From: CAZFVY01 sp964522665
GTDB taxonomy: Bacteria; Verrucomicrobiota; Verrucomicrobiia; Limisphaerales; CAZFVY01
Length of the DNA stretch: 64,000 bases
Direction of reading: 5' to 3'
NCBI GenBank assembly: GCA_964522665.1
Contig: CAZFVY010000025.1
Coordinates: 3,282-67,281, forward strand
A program made the position numbers and the translations under genes. Below are positions 37,501 to 45,210 of the stretch, piece by piece. The notes below the pieces were generated by a model, which did no database searches, had not been told where the DNA came from, and saw only the letters and a program-made list of their open reading frames with translations. Position 1 is the stretch's first letter. Every line of letters starts with the position of its first letter.

Positions 37501-38836
37501 CTGGACGCGTGTCGAGGTGACGTTCAATTCCAGCGACATGACCGAGGTGACGATCAACTGCCTGTTCGGCGGCTGGGGACAGGCGCGGGGCGCGGCGTGG
37601 TTTGACGACATTGAATTAACTCAGGTCGGCGATTCCGCGCTGGCGGGCGAGGTCGGGCGCGTGGTGCGTTTGGTGACCGCGAGTTACGCGCAGCGGGGGC
37701 CAGTCGATACCATCGTCGCGATGTTGTTGGCGCTCAAGACCGCGGCGCCTTCATTGGCGGTGCCGATTCTGGATGGCTTGGTGTGGGGCTGGCCGGAGGG
37801 CAAATCGCCCACGTTGAACGACGCGGACAAACATACGCTGACCGGGTTGATGGACGCGTTGCCCGAGTCGGAGCGCGACCGTTTGCTGGCTTTGGCGCAG
37901 AAATGGGGGAACACGGAGTTGTTCGGCGCCAATGTGGCCGCGATTGTGGCGACCTTGGAAAAACAAGTGACCGATGACGCGATCGCCGAGAGTCAGCGCG
38001 TCGCGGCCGCGAAACGCTGGCTCGGTTTGGACGATAAGCCGGCGGTGGTCGAAACGGTGCTCAAACAAGTGAACCTGCTCACTCCTCCCGGACTGGCGAC
38101 GGGCCTGATGGGCGCGCTCTCGGAAAGTCGCGATCCCAAGACCGGCGCGGCGGTCGTGGCGCATTGGCCCGAGTTGGGACTGGCCGCGCGGCGGGCCGCG
38201 ATTGGCGCATTGTTGCGGCGCACCGAATGGGCCTTGGCGTTGCTCGACTCGATTCAGAAAAACAAGATTCAAAAAACCGATCTGGCGCCGGAGTATTGGT
38301 CGCAGTTGAAGTCGAATCCCAACCGCGCCGTATCCGGCATCGCGACGCGCCTGGCGGAGTCGGGCAACGCGATCTCGGCGGACCGCGAGGCGGTCGTCAA
38401 GAAGTTGCTCCCATTGGCCAAGGAAAACGGCGATATCAATCGGGGCAAAGAAGTTTTCACGACGACCTGCTCGACCTGCCACACGTTCAACGGCGCGGGC
38501 GGCAAAATCGGCCCCGACTTGACTGGCGTCGGCGCGCGCGAACGGAGTGAGATTCTCATCGACATCCTCGACCCCAACCGTTCGGTCGAAGCAAATTTCC
38601 GGCTTTGGAACGTGACGACGAAAGGGGGCGAAACCTTCTCCGGGCGCATGGAAACCGAGACCCAAACCACGGTTGAAATCCTCGACACCGCCGGTCAAAA
38701 GCATGTCATTCAGCGTAAGGACATCGCCACGCTCGAGGGCACCTTGCTCTCGATCATGCCCAATGGATTTGAATCGCTGCCACCGGACGATTTGAAGGCC
38801 CTGCTCACGTACCTCACCCAGACGCGACCTCAATAG
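34571..38836 (+). CDS. ThuA / PVC-type haem-binding / HEAT / carbohydrate-binding / cytochrome c fusion
   Basis: A 1421-residue secreted multidomain protein. Signal peptide to about residue 31 (ends ASARA). ThuA-like domain at about 38-240 (LLIYANHTAI, GFVPLHCASYCFLN). The PVC-type membrane-bound dehydrogenase propeller covers about 285-665 (MAWDERGRLWIAETIDYPNN, FEDTDGDGKAD-type acidic repeats). HEAT-like helices cover about 670-850. A jelly-roll carbohydrate-binding-like module covers about 865-1020 (NLIANPSFENEKDGKPIGW). A helical region follows, then a cytochrome c with CSTCH at residues 1300-1304 and the PVC-type tail. It probably oxidises or binds sugars in the periplasm. No clear operator was found in the 191-bp divergent promoter region. 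Confidence 0.93.
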   Translation: MKTSICSRGARWFLTGALTLTLGLAFASARAEYAPPLRALFLGDNGHHKPADRFKQLQPAMASRGIEVEYTDSLADLNPAKLAGYDCLLIYANHTAIAPAQEKALLDYVAAGGGFVPLHCASYCFLNSPAYIDLVGGQFLSHGTGVFHDTIVRPDHPIMKGLSPIESWDETYVHTKLNPKNVVLAERVEGDHHEPYTWAREQGKGRIFYTAWGHDQRTWSNPGFLALVENGIRWAAANSPNRLQAHTGLKPFEFTESPANIPNYTVGARWGAQSEPIRTMQKPLEPAESMKHLVTFPEFDVKLFASEPQIYKPIWMAWDERGRLWIAETIDYPNNMQPPGEGHDRISICEDTDGDGIADKFTVFADKLSVPTSFVFANGGIIVVHSGKTEFFKDTDGDGKADVRQVLFTGWGTNDTHAGPSNLHYGFDNWIWGTVGYSGFRGEVGGKRIQFGQGIYRFKPDGSKLEFIRASNNNTWGLGFNEEGIVFGSTANGNASMYMPIPNRYYEAVNGWSAGPLQTIADSQRYFPITDKVRQVDYFGRYTAGAGSGIYTARNFPKEYWDAVQFVAEPTGHLLGKFHLEARGADFIAHNGRNFTASDDEWTAPICAEVGPDGALWMIDWYNYIIQHNPTPQGFRTGRGNAYDTPLRDKTHGRIYRLVYKNAKPAPKLNLAKASPRQLVAALGNDNLLWRMTAQRLLVQRGQKDVVPALCDLVRSPHLDELGLAPAALHALWTLDGLGALSGNDSPGTRAALSALGSRVASVRRTAVTVLPRTPENLAAILRQKLLDDPDPQVRLAGLLALSEMPATDVAGEAVYAMLQQPRNADDRWLPDAATAAAARNDFSFLKAAMASFKPATPGGQPEAQANLIANPSFENEKDGKPIGWRASRFGGRQVEQSLAAIGHTGSRSVKVASEQGADAGWSITVAVKPRTDYRLSGWIKTENLRRVAGGRGALLNIHELQDPDHGATKGIAGDNDWTRVEVTFNSSDMTEVTINCLFGGWGQARGAAWFDDIELTQVGDSALAGEVGRVVRLVTASYAQRGPVDTIVAMLLALKTAAPSLAVPILDGLVWGWPEGKSPTLNDADKHTLTGLMDALPESERDRLLALAQKWGNTELFGANVAAIVATLEKQVTDDAIAESQRVAAAKRWLGLDDKPAVVETVLKQVNLLTPPGLATGLMGALSESRDPKTGAAVVAHWPELGLAARRAAIGALLRRTEWALALLDSIQKNKIQKTDLAPEYWSQLKSNPNRAVSGIATRLAESGNAISADREAVVKKLLPLAKENGDINRGKEVFTTTCSTCHTFNGAGGKIGPDLTGVGARERSEILIDILDPNRSVEANFRLWNVTTKGGETFSGRMETETQTTVEILDTAGQKHVIQRKDIATLEGTLLSIMPNGFESLPPDDLKALLTYLTQTRPQ

Positions 38837-38920
38837 ACTGGGCGCTCAAACGAGCAGGCGCGCTCCCGGCCCTCGTCCGCAAGAAGCGCGCCGCCGTTGT
38901 CGTCGCGCCTACCGCAATAT

Positions 38921-39763
38921 TTACTGCAATAGGACGCTGGTACGATCCTTGAGCCAGTCGAAGTCGGTGGTCGGCGACGCCGTAAAGCTGCCGTTGACGG
39001 CGCCTTGACGCGGGGGGCGAATGGTCCCGGTCGGGCCGCCCACCACCCAGCGGTGGGTTTCGCAGTGGCCGTCCGCGAACGAAAAATTCGCGCCGCCGCT
39101 GTGATACGAGCCGGGCAGATTGCCCCAGACGTAGGTCTCGAGGCGATTGACAAAAAACCCGTCATTCAGCGTGTCGGGATGCTCGTCCAGGAATACAAAT
39201 GTTTGGGCGGGTCGCACCATGTCCGAGGATTTCAAAAACTGGCGGTAGGTGGGATTGAAGCTGTTCGTCAGTACGCCCGGATTGCCGACCATGGCGTTCA
39301 TCGAGACGCTGCGGATCCGGGGCCCATCGGCGGCCTGGGCGGTGTCGGAGGGGCATTTGTAAATGCCGGTTGCGCGAGCGACGTACGGGCCCAATTTGGC
39401 GTCGGTCAGGAGCACCAGATTGGTATTGTCCGGACTGTCGGTCCAGTCTTCAACGTTATTGACCCAATTCTGATGCTGGTCGCGGGTTTGGCCGATGCCG
39501 TGATTGTTCACGTAGGCGTCGTCATTGTCGTCCGGGTACATCGCCCAACCCAGCGAAAGCTGTTTGATATTATTCTGGCAGGCGATGGCCTGGGCTTTGG
39601 CCTTGGATTTCGAGAGCGCGGGGAGCAGCAGGCTCGCGAGAATCGCGATGATGGCGATAACGACCAACAATTCAATCAGCGTAAAGCCGATGTGCCGGCG
39701 GGCGGGCGCAGAGTCCGTCATTCTGCCGTCGCGCGATCCTCTCGGTGTATTCTTTTGGCTCAT
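38921..39763 (-). CDS. Prepilin-type protein with H-X9-DG domain
   Basis: A 280-residue type II pseudopilin-like protein. The prepilin peptidase motif and helix are HIGFTLIELLVVIAIIAILA (glycine cleavage at about residue 26, phenylalanine at +1). The C-terminal domain has YHSGGANFSFADGHCETHRW, the H-X9-DG motif of a family that is greatly expanded in Verrucomicrobia and Planctomycetes. Two ATG starts 14 codons apart are possible; I report the longer. It is convergent with the cytochrome fusion gene and divergent from the DUF1080 gene. Confidence 0.92.
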   Translation of the reverse strand: MSQKNTPRGSRDGRMTDSAPARRHIGFTLIELLVVIAIIAILASLLLPALSKSKAKAQAIACQNNIKQLSLGWAMYPDDNDDAYVNNHGIGQTRDQHQNWVNNVEDWTDSPDNTNLVLLTDAKLGPYVARATGIYKCPSDTAQAADGPRIRSVSMNAMVGNPGVLTNSFNPTYRQFLKSSDMVRPAQTFVFLDEHPDTLNDGFFVNRLETYVWGNLPGSYHSGGANFSFADGHCETHRWVVGGPTGTIRPPRQGAVNGSFTASPTTDFDWLKDRTSVLLQ

Positions 39764-39957
39764 TCCGGCGGCACTTTAATCCTCCGGCGACGATTGTGCA
39801 AAGGTTGCGAAGGGGAAACGACATTTTATTGCGCGCGAGGCGAATTCGCCGCCGGCCCGAGTGGTGGTCTCGTCTCGCCCTGGTCTGAGGCGGGCGTCGC
39901 GGGCGCGCGAGTAAGAACCGGCTTGGCAGGCGAACGGGGCCGGCATAGACTCGGCGC

Positions 39958-40590
39958 ATGAAAAAATCCTTAGTTATTTTGTCAGCGCTCCTTTGCTCGG
40001 CGGCCGGAAGCCTGCTTGCGGCCGATTCCGAGGAGGGTTTCGTATCCATCTTTGACGGCAAGAGCTTCGACGGTTGGAAGCCGGCGAAGGAACACTCGGA
40101 CACCTGGAAGCTGGAAGACGGGGCGTTCGTGACGCGGGGCCAGCGGTGCCATCTTTTTTACGTCGGCGACCCGAAGCCGTTTAAGAATTTTGAAATCCGC
40201 GTCGATGTGATGACCGACCCGGTCTCCAATGGCGGAATCTACTTCCACACGAAATACCAGGAAGAGGGCTGGCCGAAGAATGGTTTTGAGTGCCAGGTCA
40301 ACAATACGCACGGCGACTGGAAAAAGACCGGCAGCATCTACGACATCGTCAATGTGCCGGGATCGCCCGCCAAGGATGGCCAGTGGTGGACGCAGAGCAT
40401 CAAGGTGGAAGGCAACAAGGTCACCGTGAGGATCGACGGCAAGCTGCTGCTCGAATACACCGAGCCGCCGGGCGCGCAACCGGGCAAGGATTTCGCCCGC
40501 AAATTGGATGAGGGCACGTTCGCGCTGCAAGCGCACGATCCGAAGAGCGTCGTTCGTTACAAGAACATCCGGGTCAAACGCCTCGACTGA
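39958..40590 (+). CDS. Secreted DUF1080 (3-keto-disaccharide hydrolase type) protein
   Basis: A 210-residue protein. Signal peptide to about residue 21 (MKKSLVILSALLCSAAGSLLA). The DUF1080 beta-jelly-roll has the diagnostic opening FVSIFDGKSFDGWKPA, then NGGIYFHTKYQEEGW and GFECQVNNTH, ending VRYKNIRVKRLD. Members bind or hydrolyse carbohydrates (some 3-keto-glycosides) in the periplasm. It is probably monocistronic: a good intrinsic terminator follows 28 bp after the stop. Confidence 0.93.
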   Translation: MKKSLVILSALLCSAAGSLLAADSEEGFVSIFDGKSFDGWKPAKEHSDTWKLEDGAFVTRGQRCHLFYVGDPKPFKNFEIRVDVMTDPVSNGGIYFHTKYQEEGWPKNGFECQVNNTHGDWKKTGSIYDIVNVPGSPAKDGQWWTQSIKVEGNKVTVRIDGKLLLEYTEPPGAQPGKDFARKLDEGTFALQAHDPKSVVRYKNIRVKRLD

Positions 40591-40617
40591 GCCGCTTCCG
40601 GTAATTGATCTTCGACG

Positions 40618-40651
40618 CGCGCCCGCCGGAATTCCTGGCGGGTGCGTTTTT
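40618..40651 (+). terminator. Intrinsic terminator of the DUF1080 gene
   Basis: A 10-bp stem CGCGCCCGCC / GGCGGGTGCG (one G-U pair) with a 9-nt loop and a TTTTT tract, 28 bp after the DUF1080 stop and before the convergent anti-sigma-like gene. Confidence 0.85.
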
Positions 40652-40696
40652 CTTTCAAGCTCGAAAGTCCCCGGCTTGGGACGCGGTCAACGGACT

Positions 40697-42001
40697 TCAC
40701 TTCTTGGCGGGAACGGCGTCCACCTGGATTTGGTTGCTGCCGCCGATCGTCGCCTGCCCGCGGACGCGCGAGTTCTGGAAGAACAGTGAATTCTGCATTA
40801 CCGCGCCGTTGAATGAGGTGATCGAGTTGGAAGCCGTGGCAGCGAGTTGTCCGCCGGCCCCCGCCGCGGCGTTGGCGGCGATCCCACCGAGGGCGACCGC
40901 CGGCTCGGGAGCATTCGCGCCGGACTCGACCGCGCCGACGAACACCACCGATTGCTGGAGCTTTTGATTCGTGCCGGCGACGCGAAAGCCGTAGCTCTGT
41001 CCGGCGACGACGCTGGTCGTGGAGCCGGTTACGCCCGCGAGGTCCGCGTAGGCGTCATACGCGCGCCGCGCCAGAACGTTTGTCCGCGCCAGCACGTCGG
41101 GACTTAGCCCGAAGGTGGACTGATCCGGAGCCACCGGGAAGACCGTGCCATCGTAGGTCGAACCGTCCGCGTCGATGACTCGTATTTGCTGGCCGACCTG
41201 AAGCATTTCGAAGGACGAGAGCACGTTGGTCACGGCAACGCCGCGCGATTCGTTGAGGAAGCGTTCCGGTCGATTCTCGGCTTTCGCGCTCTGAGTTGGC
41301 GGAACCTGATACGCCCAGTTGACGTAGGCCAAGCGGGAGCTTGGCGCGGCTTCGGCGACGGGTTTGCCTACTTGAGACGCCAGACCGAGGTCCATCAGCT
41401 GAGTCTGCTTGCTGAGTTTCCCCACCTCAGACGCCAGGTCTTTTGCCTCGGCGAGCTTTTCGCCCGATTCGGCCCCGCGCGGCGTTGGGGCGGCGGACAA
41501 CTGTGATCGGTCTTCGATCGCGACGGATTTATCGCGAGGATTTTCGTCCCGTCGCAGTTGAGCCAGTTTCCCTTCGTCGGCGGGTCTGGGGGCCGCGCTC
41601 GGGGCGGCCAACGTCGTCGGCGCCGAGAGTCCGAGGGACCTTGATTCCGCCTCCGCCGGTTTGGCGGCGGTGAGCCTTGGGAGTTCGGATTCCCGCTGTC
41701 GAACCGTCTGTCCGGGTTCTGCCGACGGGCCGGCTTTCTCCAACGCGGGACTCCAAATCATGAGGCCGACGAGCACGCAGAACAGGCCGACCGCGGCGGC
41801 AAACCAGGGCCGCACGCCCGCGAGCCAGGCGAACACGGGCGGCCTCTGGGGCGCGTTCGACCGATAGACGCGAGCCACTTCGTCTTGCAGGAGCTTGCGC
41901 GAGGCGGGGCGCAACTCAAAGGGCGCGCCAGCCTCTTGCTTGCGCTTTTCCGCCGCGGCCTTGAGCAGGGCTTCAATATTCTTTTCGGGAGGCGCTGACA
42001 T
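40697..42001 (-). CDS. Membrane protein paired with an ECF sigma factor, probable anti-sigma factor
   Basis: A 434-residue protein starting at MSAPPEKNIEALLKA. Residues 1-60 are a charged cytoplasmic segment, residues about 68-86 a single membrane helix (FAAAVGLFCVLVGLMIWSP), then a long Ala/Pro/Arg-rich periplasmic linker to about residue 200. The remainder has a beta-rich domain (FEMLQVGQQIRVIDADGSTY) and an Ala/Gly/Asn-rich tail. I recognise no named anti-sigma domain, but size, topology and the 10-bp gap behind the sigma factor support a regulatory partner. A more specialised surface role of the tail is possible. Confidence 0.65.
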   Translation of the reverse strand: MSAPPEKNIEALLKAAAEKRKQEAGAPFELRPASRKLLQDEVARVYRSNAPQRPPVFAWLAGVRPWFAAAVGLFCVLVGLMIWSPALEKAGPSAEPGQTVRQRESELPRLTAAKPAEAESRSLGLSAPTTLAAPSAAPRPADEGKLAQLRRDENPRDKSVAIEDRSQLSAAPTPRGAESGEKLAEAKDLASEVGKLSKQTQLMDLGLASQVGKPVAEAAPSSRLAYVNWAYQVPPTQSAKAENRPERFLNESRGVAVTNVLSSFEMLQVGQQIRVIDADGSTYDGTVFPVAPDQSTFGLSPDVLARTNVLARRAYDAYADLAGVTGSTTSVVAGQSYGFRVAGTNQKLQQSVVFVGAVESGANAPEPAVALGGIAANAAAGAGGQLAATASNSITSFNGAVMQNSLFFQNSRVRGQATIGGSNQIQVDAVPAKK

Positions 42002-42011
42002 AATGCCCAAT

Positions 42012-42635
42012 TCAATTAGACGGGATCACGGTCGATTTGTCTCCCGCGAAAACCTTTCGCGCGATGGTCTCGAGTTGGTCGAGGCATTTGCTGAGCCGGG
42101 AACTGACGGTTTTCGGATGCAGATTCAAGGCCCGGCTGATTTCTTCGTACGCGAGGTCGCCAAAGTATCGCAGTTCGATGATTTCCTGGCATGGCCCGCC
42201 CAAGCGGTCCAGCGCGACGCGCAACTGGCCCAGCGCTTCGCGGTTGGCCAGGAGGGCGTCGGGCGCGGGCAGCTGGGCTGGCGGGTCGAGCGTCAGCCCG
42301 GTCTCAGGTTCTTCGGCGTTGAGCGAAAGGATGGTCTGACCGCCGCCGCGCTTCGCGGCCCGCTGGCGCTCGCGGTAGTCGCGCGCCTTGTTGGCGGCGA
42401 TCCGAAAAAGCCACGTTTGGAACTGGCTTGAACCGTGAAAGGAACCGAGGTTCTTGATGACCGAGAGAAAAACCTCCTGGCAAATCTCCTCGACGTCCTC
42501 CCGGCTGAATTCGGGCGCGAGTTGAAAAATGAACCGGCCCGCGGCGGCGTAGTGCCGTTCGAATAATTCGTCCCACGCCCGGGCGTCGCCACGGGCGCAA
42601 CGGGCAAGCAGGTCAGCTTCGCCAGCGACGGCCAT
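42012..42635 (-). CDS. ECF-type RNA polymerase sigma factor
   Basis: A 207-residue sigma-70-family protein. Region 2 has the core-binding block EEICQEVFLSVIKNLGSFHG followed by FQTWLFRIAANKARDYRER. Region 4 has GGPCQEIIELRYFGDLAYEEIS and KTVSSRLSKCLDQLE, an HTH that reads the -35 element. It lies 8 bp after hisS and 10 bp before the membrane partner, so the three may be co-transcribed. Target promoters unknown. Confidence 0.93.
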   Translation of the reverse strand: MAVAGEADLLARCARGDARAWDELFERHYAAAGRFIFQLAPEFSREDVEEICQEVFLSVIKNLGSFHGSSQFQTWLFRIAANKARDYRERQRAAKRGGGQTILSLNAEEPETGLTLDPPAQLPAPDALLANREALGQLRVALDRLGGPCQEIIELRYFGDLAYEEISRALNLHPKTVSSRLSKCLDQLETIARKVFAGDKSTVIPSN

Positions 42636-42642
42636 ACGCGCG

Positions 42643-43935
42643 CTAAGGTCGGCCGACGGGCGGTTGCGTCGGGGCCGCGTGACCGGCGGCGAGATGCCGC
42701 GCCGCGTCGTCGGCGGGAACGGTGGTTTCTTCGCGCGTGTCGAGGCGTTTGATCTTCGCGGTCAGCGAGCCGTCGTCGGCGCGTTGCAGCCGGAGCACGT
42801 TGGCCGCCTGGCACTCGGTCGCCCGCTTGAATTGTTTGTCCGGCTTGGCGGGGCCGAACGAGAAATCCGCCGCCAGTCCGGCGTCCCGCAACTGCTGAAT
42901 AATCCGCAGTGTATCCGGCCGCAGCGCCTCGTCCTCGATGACGCAGAATACATCCAGGCCGCTCGTGAACGGTGGGAACAGCCGGCGTTCTTTCAGCAGT
43001 TCGGTCAACACGACGTCGCCCATGCCGAAACCGAGCGCGGGCAATTGAACCTTCCCGCCCGAGATCAAGCCCACGAGTTGGTCGTAGCGGCCGCCGCCCG
43101 CGATGGCGCGAAATTGGCCTTTTTTATCAAACGCTTCAAACACGACGCCGGTATAATACGCGAGTCCACGAATGACATTATAGTCGAGCTTGACGTAATC
43201 GGCCAGGCCGCGCGCGGCGAGGTTTTCCAGCACGACGGAAAGTTCCGGCGTGGGTTGCGCGGCGTCGATGAACCGGCGGACTTCCTCGGCCGAGAAGCCG
43301 AGCTCGCGCAGGCGCGCGTCGGTGACCGCCGGGTCTTCGCGTTCGAGTTTGTCGATGATTTGGTAAAAGTCGTACGCCTTCGCGTCGTCGGCGCAATGTC
43401 GGCGGTAGAACTCGTGCCACGCCTGCCGGCTGCTGAGGCGGATCACGAAGTCGCTCGAGTTCAACCCGAACGCGCGCAGCGAATCGATCAAGAGCGCGAT
43501 CAATTCCGCGTCCGCCGCCGGGCTGGCGTCACCGAAGATGTCGGCGTTGAATTGAAAATGCTCGCGCAAGCGGCCCTTTTGCTGGCGTTCGTACCGAAAC
43601 AATTGCGGGATGGCAAACCACTTGATCGGCTTCTTGTAGTTGCGCTCGTGCGCGGCGATCATCCGGGCGAGCGTCGGCGTCATTTCGGGGCGCAACGAAA
43701 TCGCGCGGTCACCCTTGTCGTTGAAATGGTAGAGCTGGTTGACGATTTCGGCGCCGCTCTTCAGGGTGTAAAGCTCCAGTGGTTCAAGCGGCGGTCCGTC
43801 ATACTCGCGGAAGCCATAACGACGGGCGACCGCGCGCCATTCGGCGAAAACAAAATTTCGCGCGTCCGCGCTCCAGGCGTCTTGATTCGGCAGCGGCTCG
43901 GGGTAGAAATCGCGAAATCCAGGCAATCGTTCCAT
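42643..43935 (-). CDS. hisS: Histidyl-tRNA synthetase
   Basis: A 430-residue class II synthetase that charges tRNA-His in the cytoplasm. Motif 2 is FRYERQQKGRLREHFQFNAD. Further HisRS signatures are GLAYYTGVVFEAF (histidine loop) and GGGRYDQLVGL. The C-terminal anticodon-binding domain runs from about residue 320 (LDVFCVIEDEALRPDTLRI), ending in a Pro/Ala tail. It starts at the ATG of MERLPGFRDFYPEP. A 428-residue plus-strand frame across this gene is a shadow. Confidence 0.96.
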   Translation of the reverse strand: MERLPGFRDFYPEPLPNQDAWSADARNFVFAEWRAVARRYGFREYDGPPLEPLELYTLKSGAEIVNQLYHFNDKGDRAISLRPEMTPTLARMIAAHERNYKKPIKWFAIPQLFRYERQQKGRLREHFQFNADIFGDASPAADAELIALLIDSLRAFGLNSSDFVIRLSSRQAWHEFYRRHCADDAKAYDFYQIIDKLEREDPAVTDARLRELGFSAEEVRRFIDAAQPTPELSVVLENLAARGLADYVKLDYNVIRGLAYYTGVVFEAFDKKGQFRAIAGGGRYDQLVGLISGGKVQLPALGFGMGDVVLTELLKERRLFPPFTSGLDVFCVIEDEALRPDTLRIIQQLRDAGLAADFSFGPAKPDKQFKRATECQAANVLRLQRADDGSLTAKIKRLDTREETTVPADDAARHLAAGHAAPTQPPVGRP

Positions 43936-44236
43936 AGGGGGCGAGTTTAAGGCGGGCGAACCAGCGCGTCAGCGCCGGTGAATTGCGGACATGGTCGCCG
44001 GGGCCGCGACGCGCGGCGGCGATGACGCGGGGGTATTGTAATCATGGGCGCCGCCCGCGCCGGACGCGGATGGGGCGCGACCCGGGCTTTGGAGCGCCTG
44101 GACTAGGCGAAGTTGCATTGGCTCTAACGTGGCGTCGGCGTTCAAAGTTCAGGTTTGGTCCAGGCGAAAAGTTCGCGTCGGGCGAACCGGTGACGGAAGG
44201 ACAGGCGGGCGGGCGGCGCTACTGCGATCGGGTGGA
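43936..44236. other. Intergenic region upstream of hisS
   Basis: About 300 bp between the HU-like gene and hisS with no convincing gene on either strand. It must contain the hisS promoter, but I cannot define -10/-35 elements with confidence. No T-box or other known leader RNA was recognised. Confidence 0.5.
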
Positions 44237-44527
44237 CTATTTCGGCGTCAGCTTCAGCACGGCTTCGCGCATTTCTTTGCCGGGCTTGAACTTGACGACC
44301 GCGCGAGGTGGGATGCGCACGTCGGTTTCCGGGGCATTGGGGTTCCGACCGATGCGGGCTTTGCGGATTTTGACTTCGAAAACGCCAAAATTGCGCAGTT
44401 CGACGTTTTTGCCTAGGGCGACCGCTTCGGAGATGTAATCCAGGGTCTTTTGGACGACATCAAGGACCTGCTGTTGGACGAGACCAGTTTCGTTGCTGAT
44501 CCGTATCACCAAATCACGCTTTGTCAT
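44237..44527 (-). CDS. HU/IHF-family DNA-binding protein
   Basis: A 96-residue protein, typical HU/IHF size, starting at MTKRDLVIRISNETG with a GGAG Shine-Dalgarno six bases upstream. The dimer-forming helices are followed by ELRNFGVFEVKIRKARIGRN, and the beta-arm tip has the conserved RNPNAPETDVRIPPRAVVKF with the intercalating proline. It bends DNA and shapes the nucleoid. A well-matched sigma-70 promoter lies 54 bp upstream. Confidence 0.94.
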   Translation of the reverse strand: MTKRDLVIRISNETGLVQQQVLDVVQKTLDYISEAVALGKNVELRNFGVFEVKIRKARIGRNPNAPETDVRIPPRAVVKFKPGKEMREAVLKLTPK

Positions 44528-44580
44528 AAGGCTCTCCGGGTTCAGGGTTCGGCTGCCGAACTGACGTATGAACGTCAGGA

Positions 44581-44609
44581 CATATAATGCCAATTGTCCT
44601 GAAGGTCAA
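44581..44609 (-). promoter_or_regulatory. Sigma-70 promoter of the HU/IHF gene
   Basis: On the minus strand a -35 TTGACC (44604-44609), a 17-bp spacer and a -10 TATATG (44581-44586). The predicted transcription start falls at or next to an inverted repeat CTGACG-TATGAA-CGTCAG (44561-44578), a possible operator for feedback by the HU protein or another regulator. Confidence 0.65.
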
Positions 44610-44630
44610 GCGATTAAGCAGACCAATGGA

Positions 44631-44924
44631 TCAACCGTCGATAACGTTAATCTCCACCGGTTCGACGCTGATACCCTGTTTTTCGAGCCACTTGATCGAG
44701 GCCTTGATCTCGGACGGGGCGCCTTCCAATTCCAGGCAGACTACGCCGATTTCATCGGTGACGCTGGCTTGGCGGACGTTGGTGATGACTTTGTGCTTTT
44801 GGGCCAGCTGCCAGACGACCGGCGTGGTGATGAGGCGCGCTGGGTACATGAGCCAGAGTCGCCGCTGCTGGGTCGCCGGGGCCGCGCCGCCTTTTTCCTT
44901 CGGCTTTTTGGGAGTAGCGCTCAT
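44631..44924 (-). CDS. NIL-domain protein
   Basis: A 97-residue protein with a Lys/Pro/Ala-rich N-terminus (residues 1-20) and a ferredoxin-like NIL domain from about residue 22: RRLWLMYPARLITTPVVWQL, then NVRQASVTDEIGVVCLELEG and IKWLEKQGISVEPVEINV. NIL domains occur at the end of the methionine importer MetN and in homocysteine-forming proteins of methanogens and others. It is third gene of the SAM-riboswitch operon, 2 bp after the sulfur-carrier gene, so a role in sulfur transfer or methionine sensing is inferred. Confidence 0.88.
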   Translation of the reverse strand: MSATPKKPKEKGGAAPATQQRRLWLMYPARLITTPVVWQLAQKHKVITNVRQASVTDEIGVVCLELEGAPSEIKASIKWLEKQGISVEPVEINVIDG

Positions 44925-44926
44925 GG

Positions 44927-45202
44927 CTAGCCGCCCGCGATCGCGGGAATAATGCTGATCTCGTCGCCGTCTTTAAGCGGCGTGGCGAGGTTTTGGAGGA
45001 AACGAATGTCCTCTTCGTTCACGTAAACGTTGACGAACCGCCGGATGGCGCCCGAATCGTCCAGCAGTCGTTCCTTGACGCCAGGAAAACGGGACTGCAG
45101 TTCGGTCACGGCGCCGCCGATGGTATCGGCCACGACTTCAACGATTTCCTCGTTATTCGTCAGCTTCCGCAGAGGGGTCGGGATTCTTACTTTTTTAGCC
45201 AT
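44927..45202 (-). CDS. MoaD/ThiS-type sulfur-carrier protein
   Basis: A 91-residue ubiquitin-fold protein: VRIPTPLRKLTNNEEIVEV at the N-terminus, FVNVYVNEEDIRFL in the middle and the diagnostic DGDEISIIPAIAGG tail. The free C-terminal Gly-Gly is the site of thiocarboxylation by an E1-like enzyme in MoaD, ThiS and CysO. It resembles CysO/MoaD in length and in the acidic PLKDGDEI turn. The gene lies 8 bp downstream of the threonine-synthase-like gene. No E1 (MoeB/ThiF) or JAB peptidase gene is in the window. Confidence 0.9.
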   Translation of the reverse strand: MAKKVRIPTPLRKLTNNEEIVEVVADTIGGAVTELQSRFPGVKERLLDDSGAIRRFVNVYVNEEDIRFLQNLATPLKDGDEISIIPAIAGG

Positions 45203-45210
45203 AATCAGAT

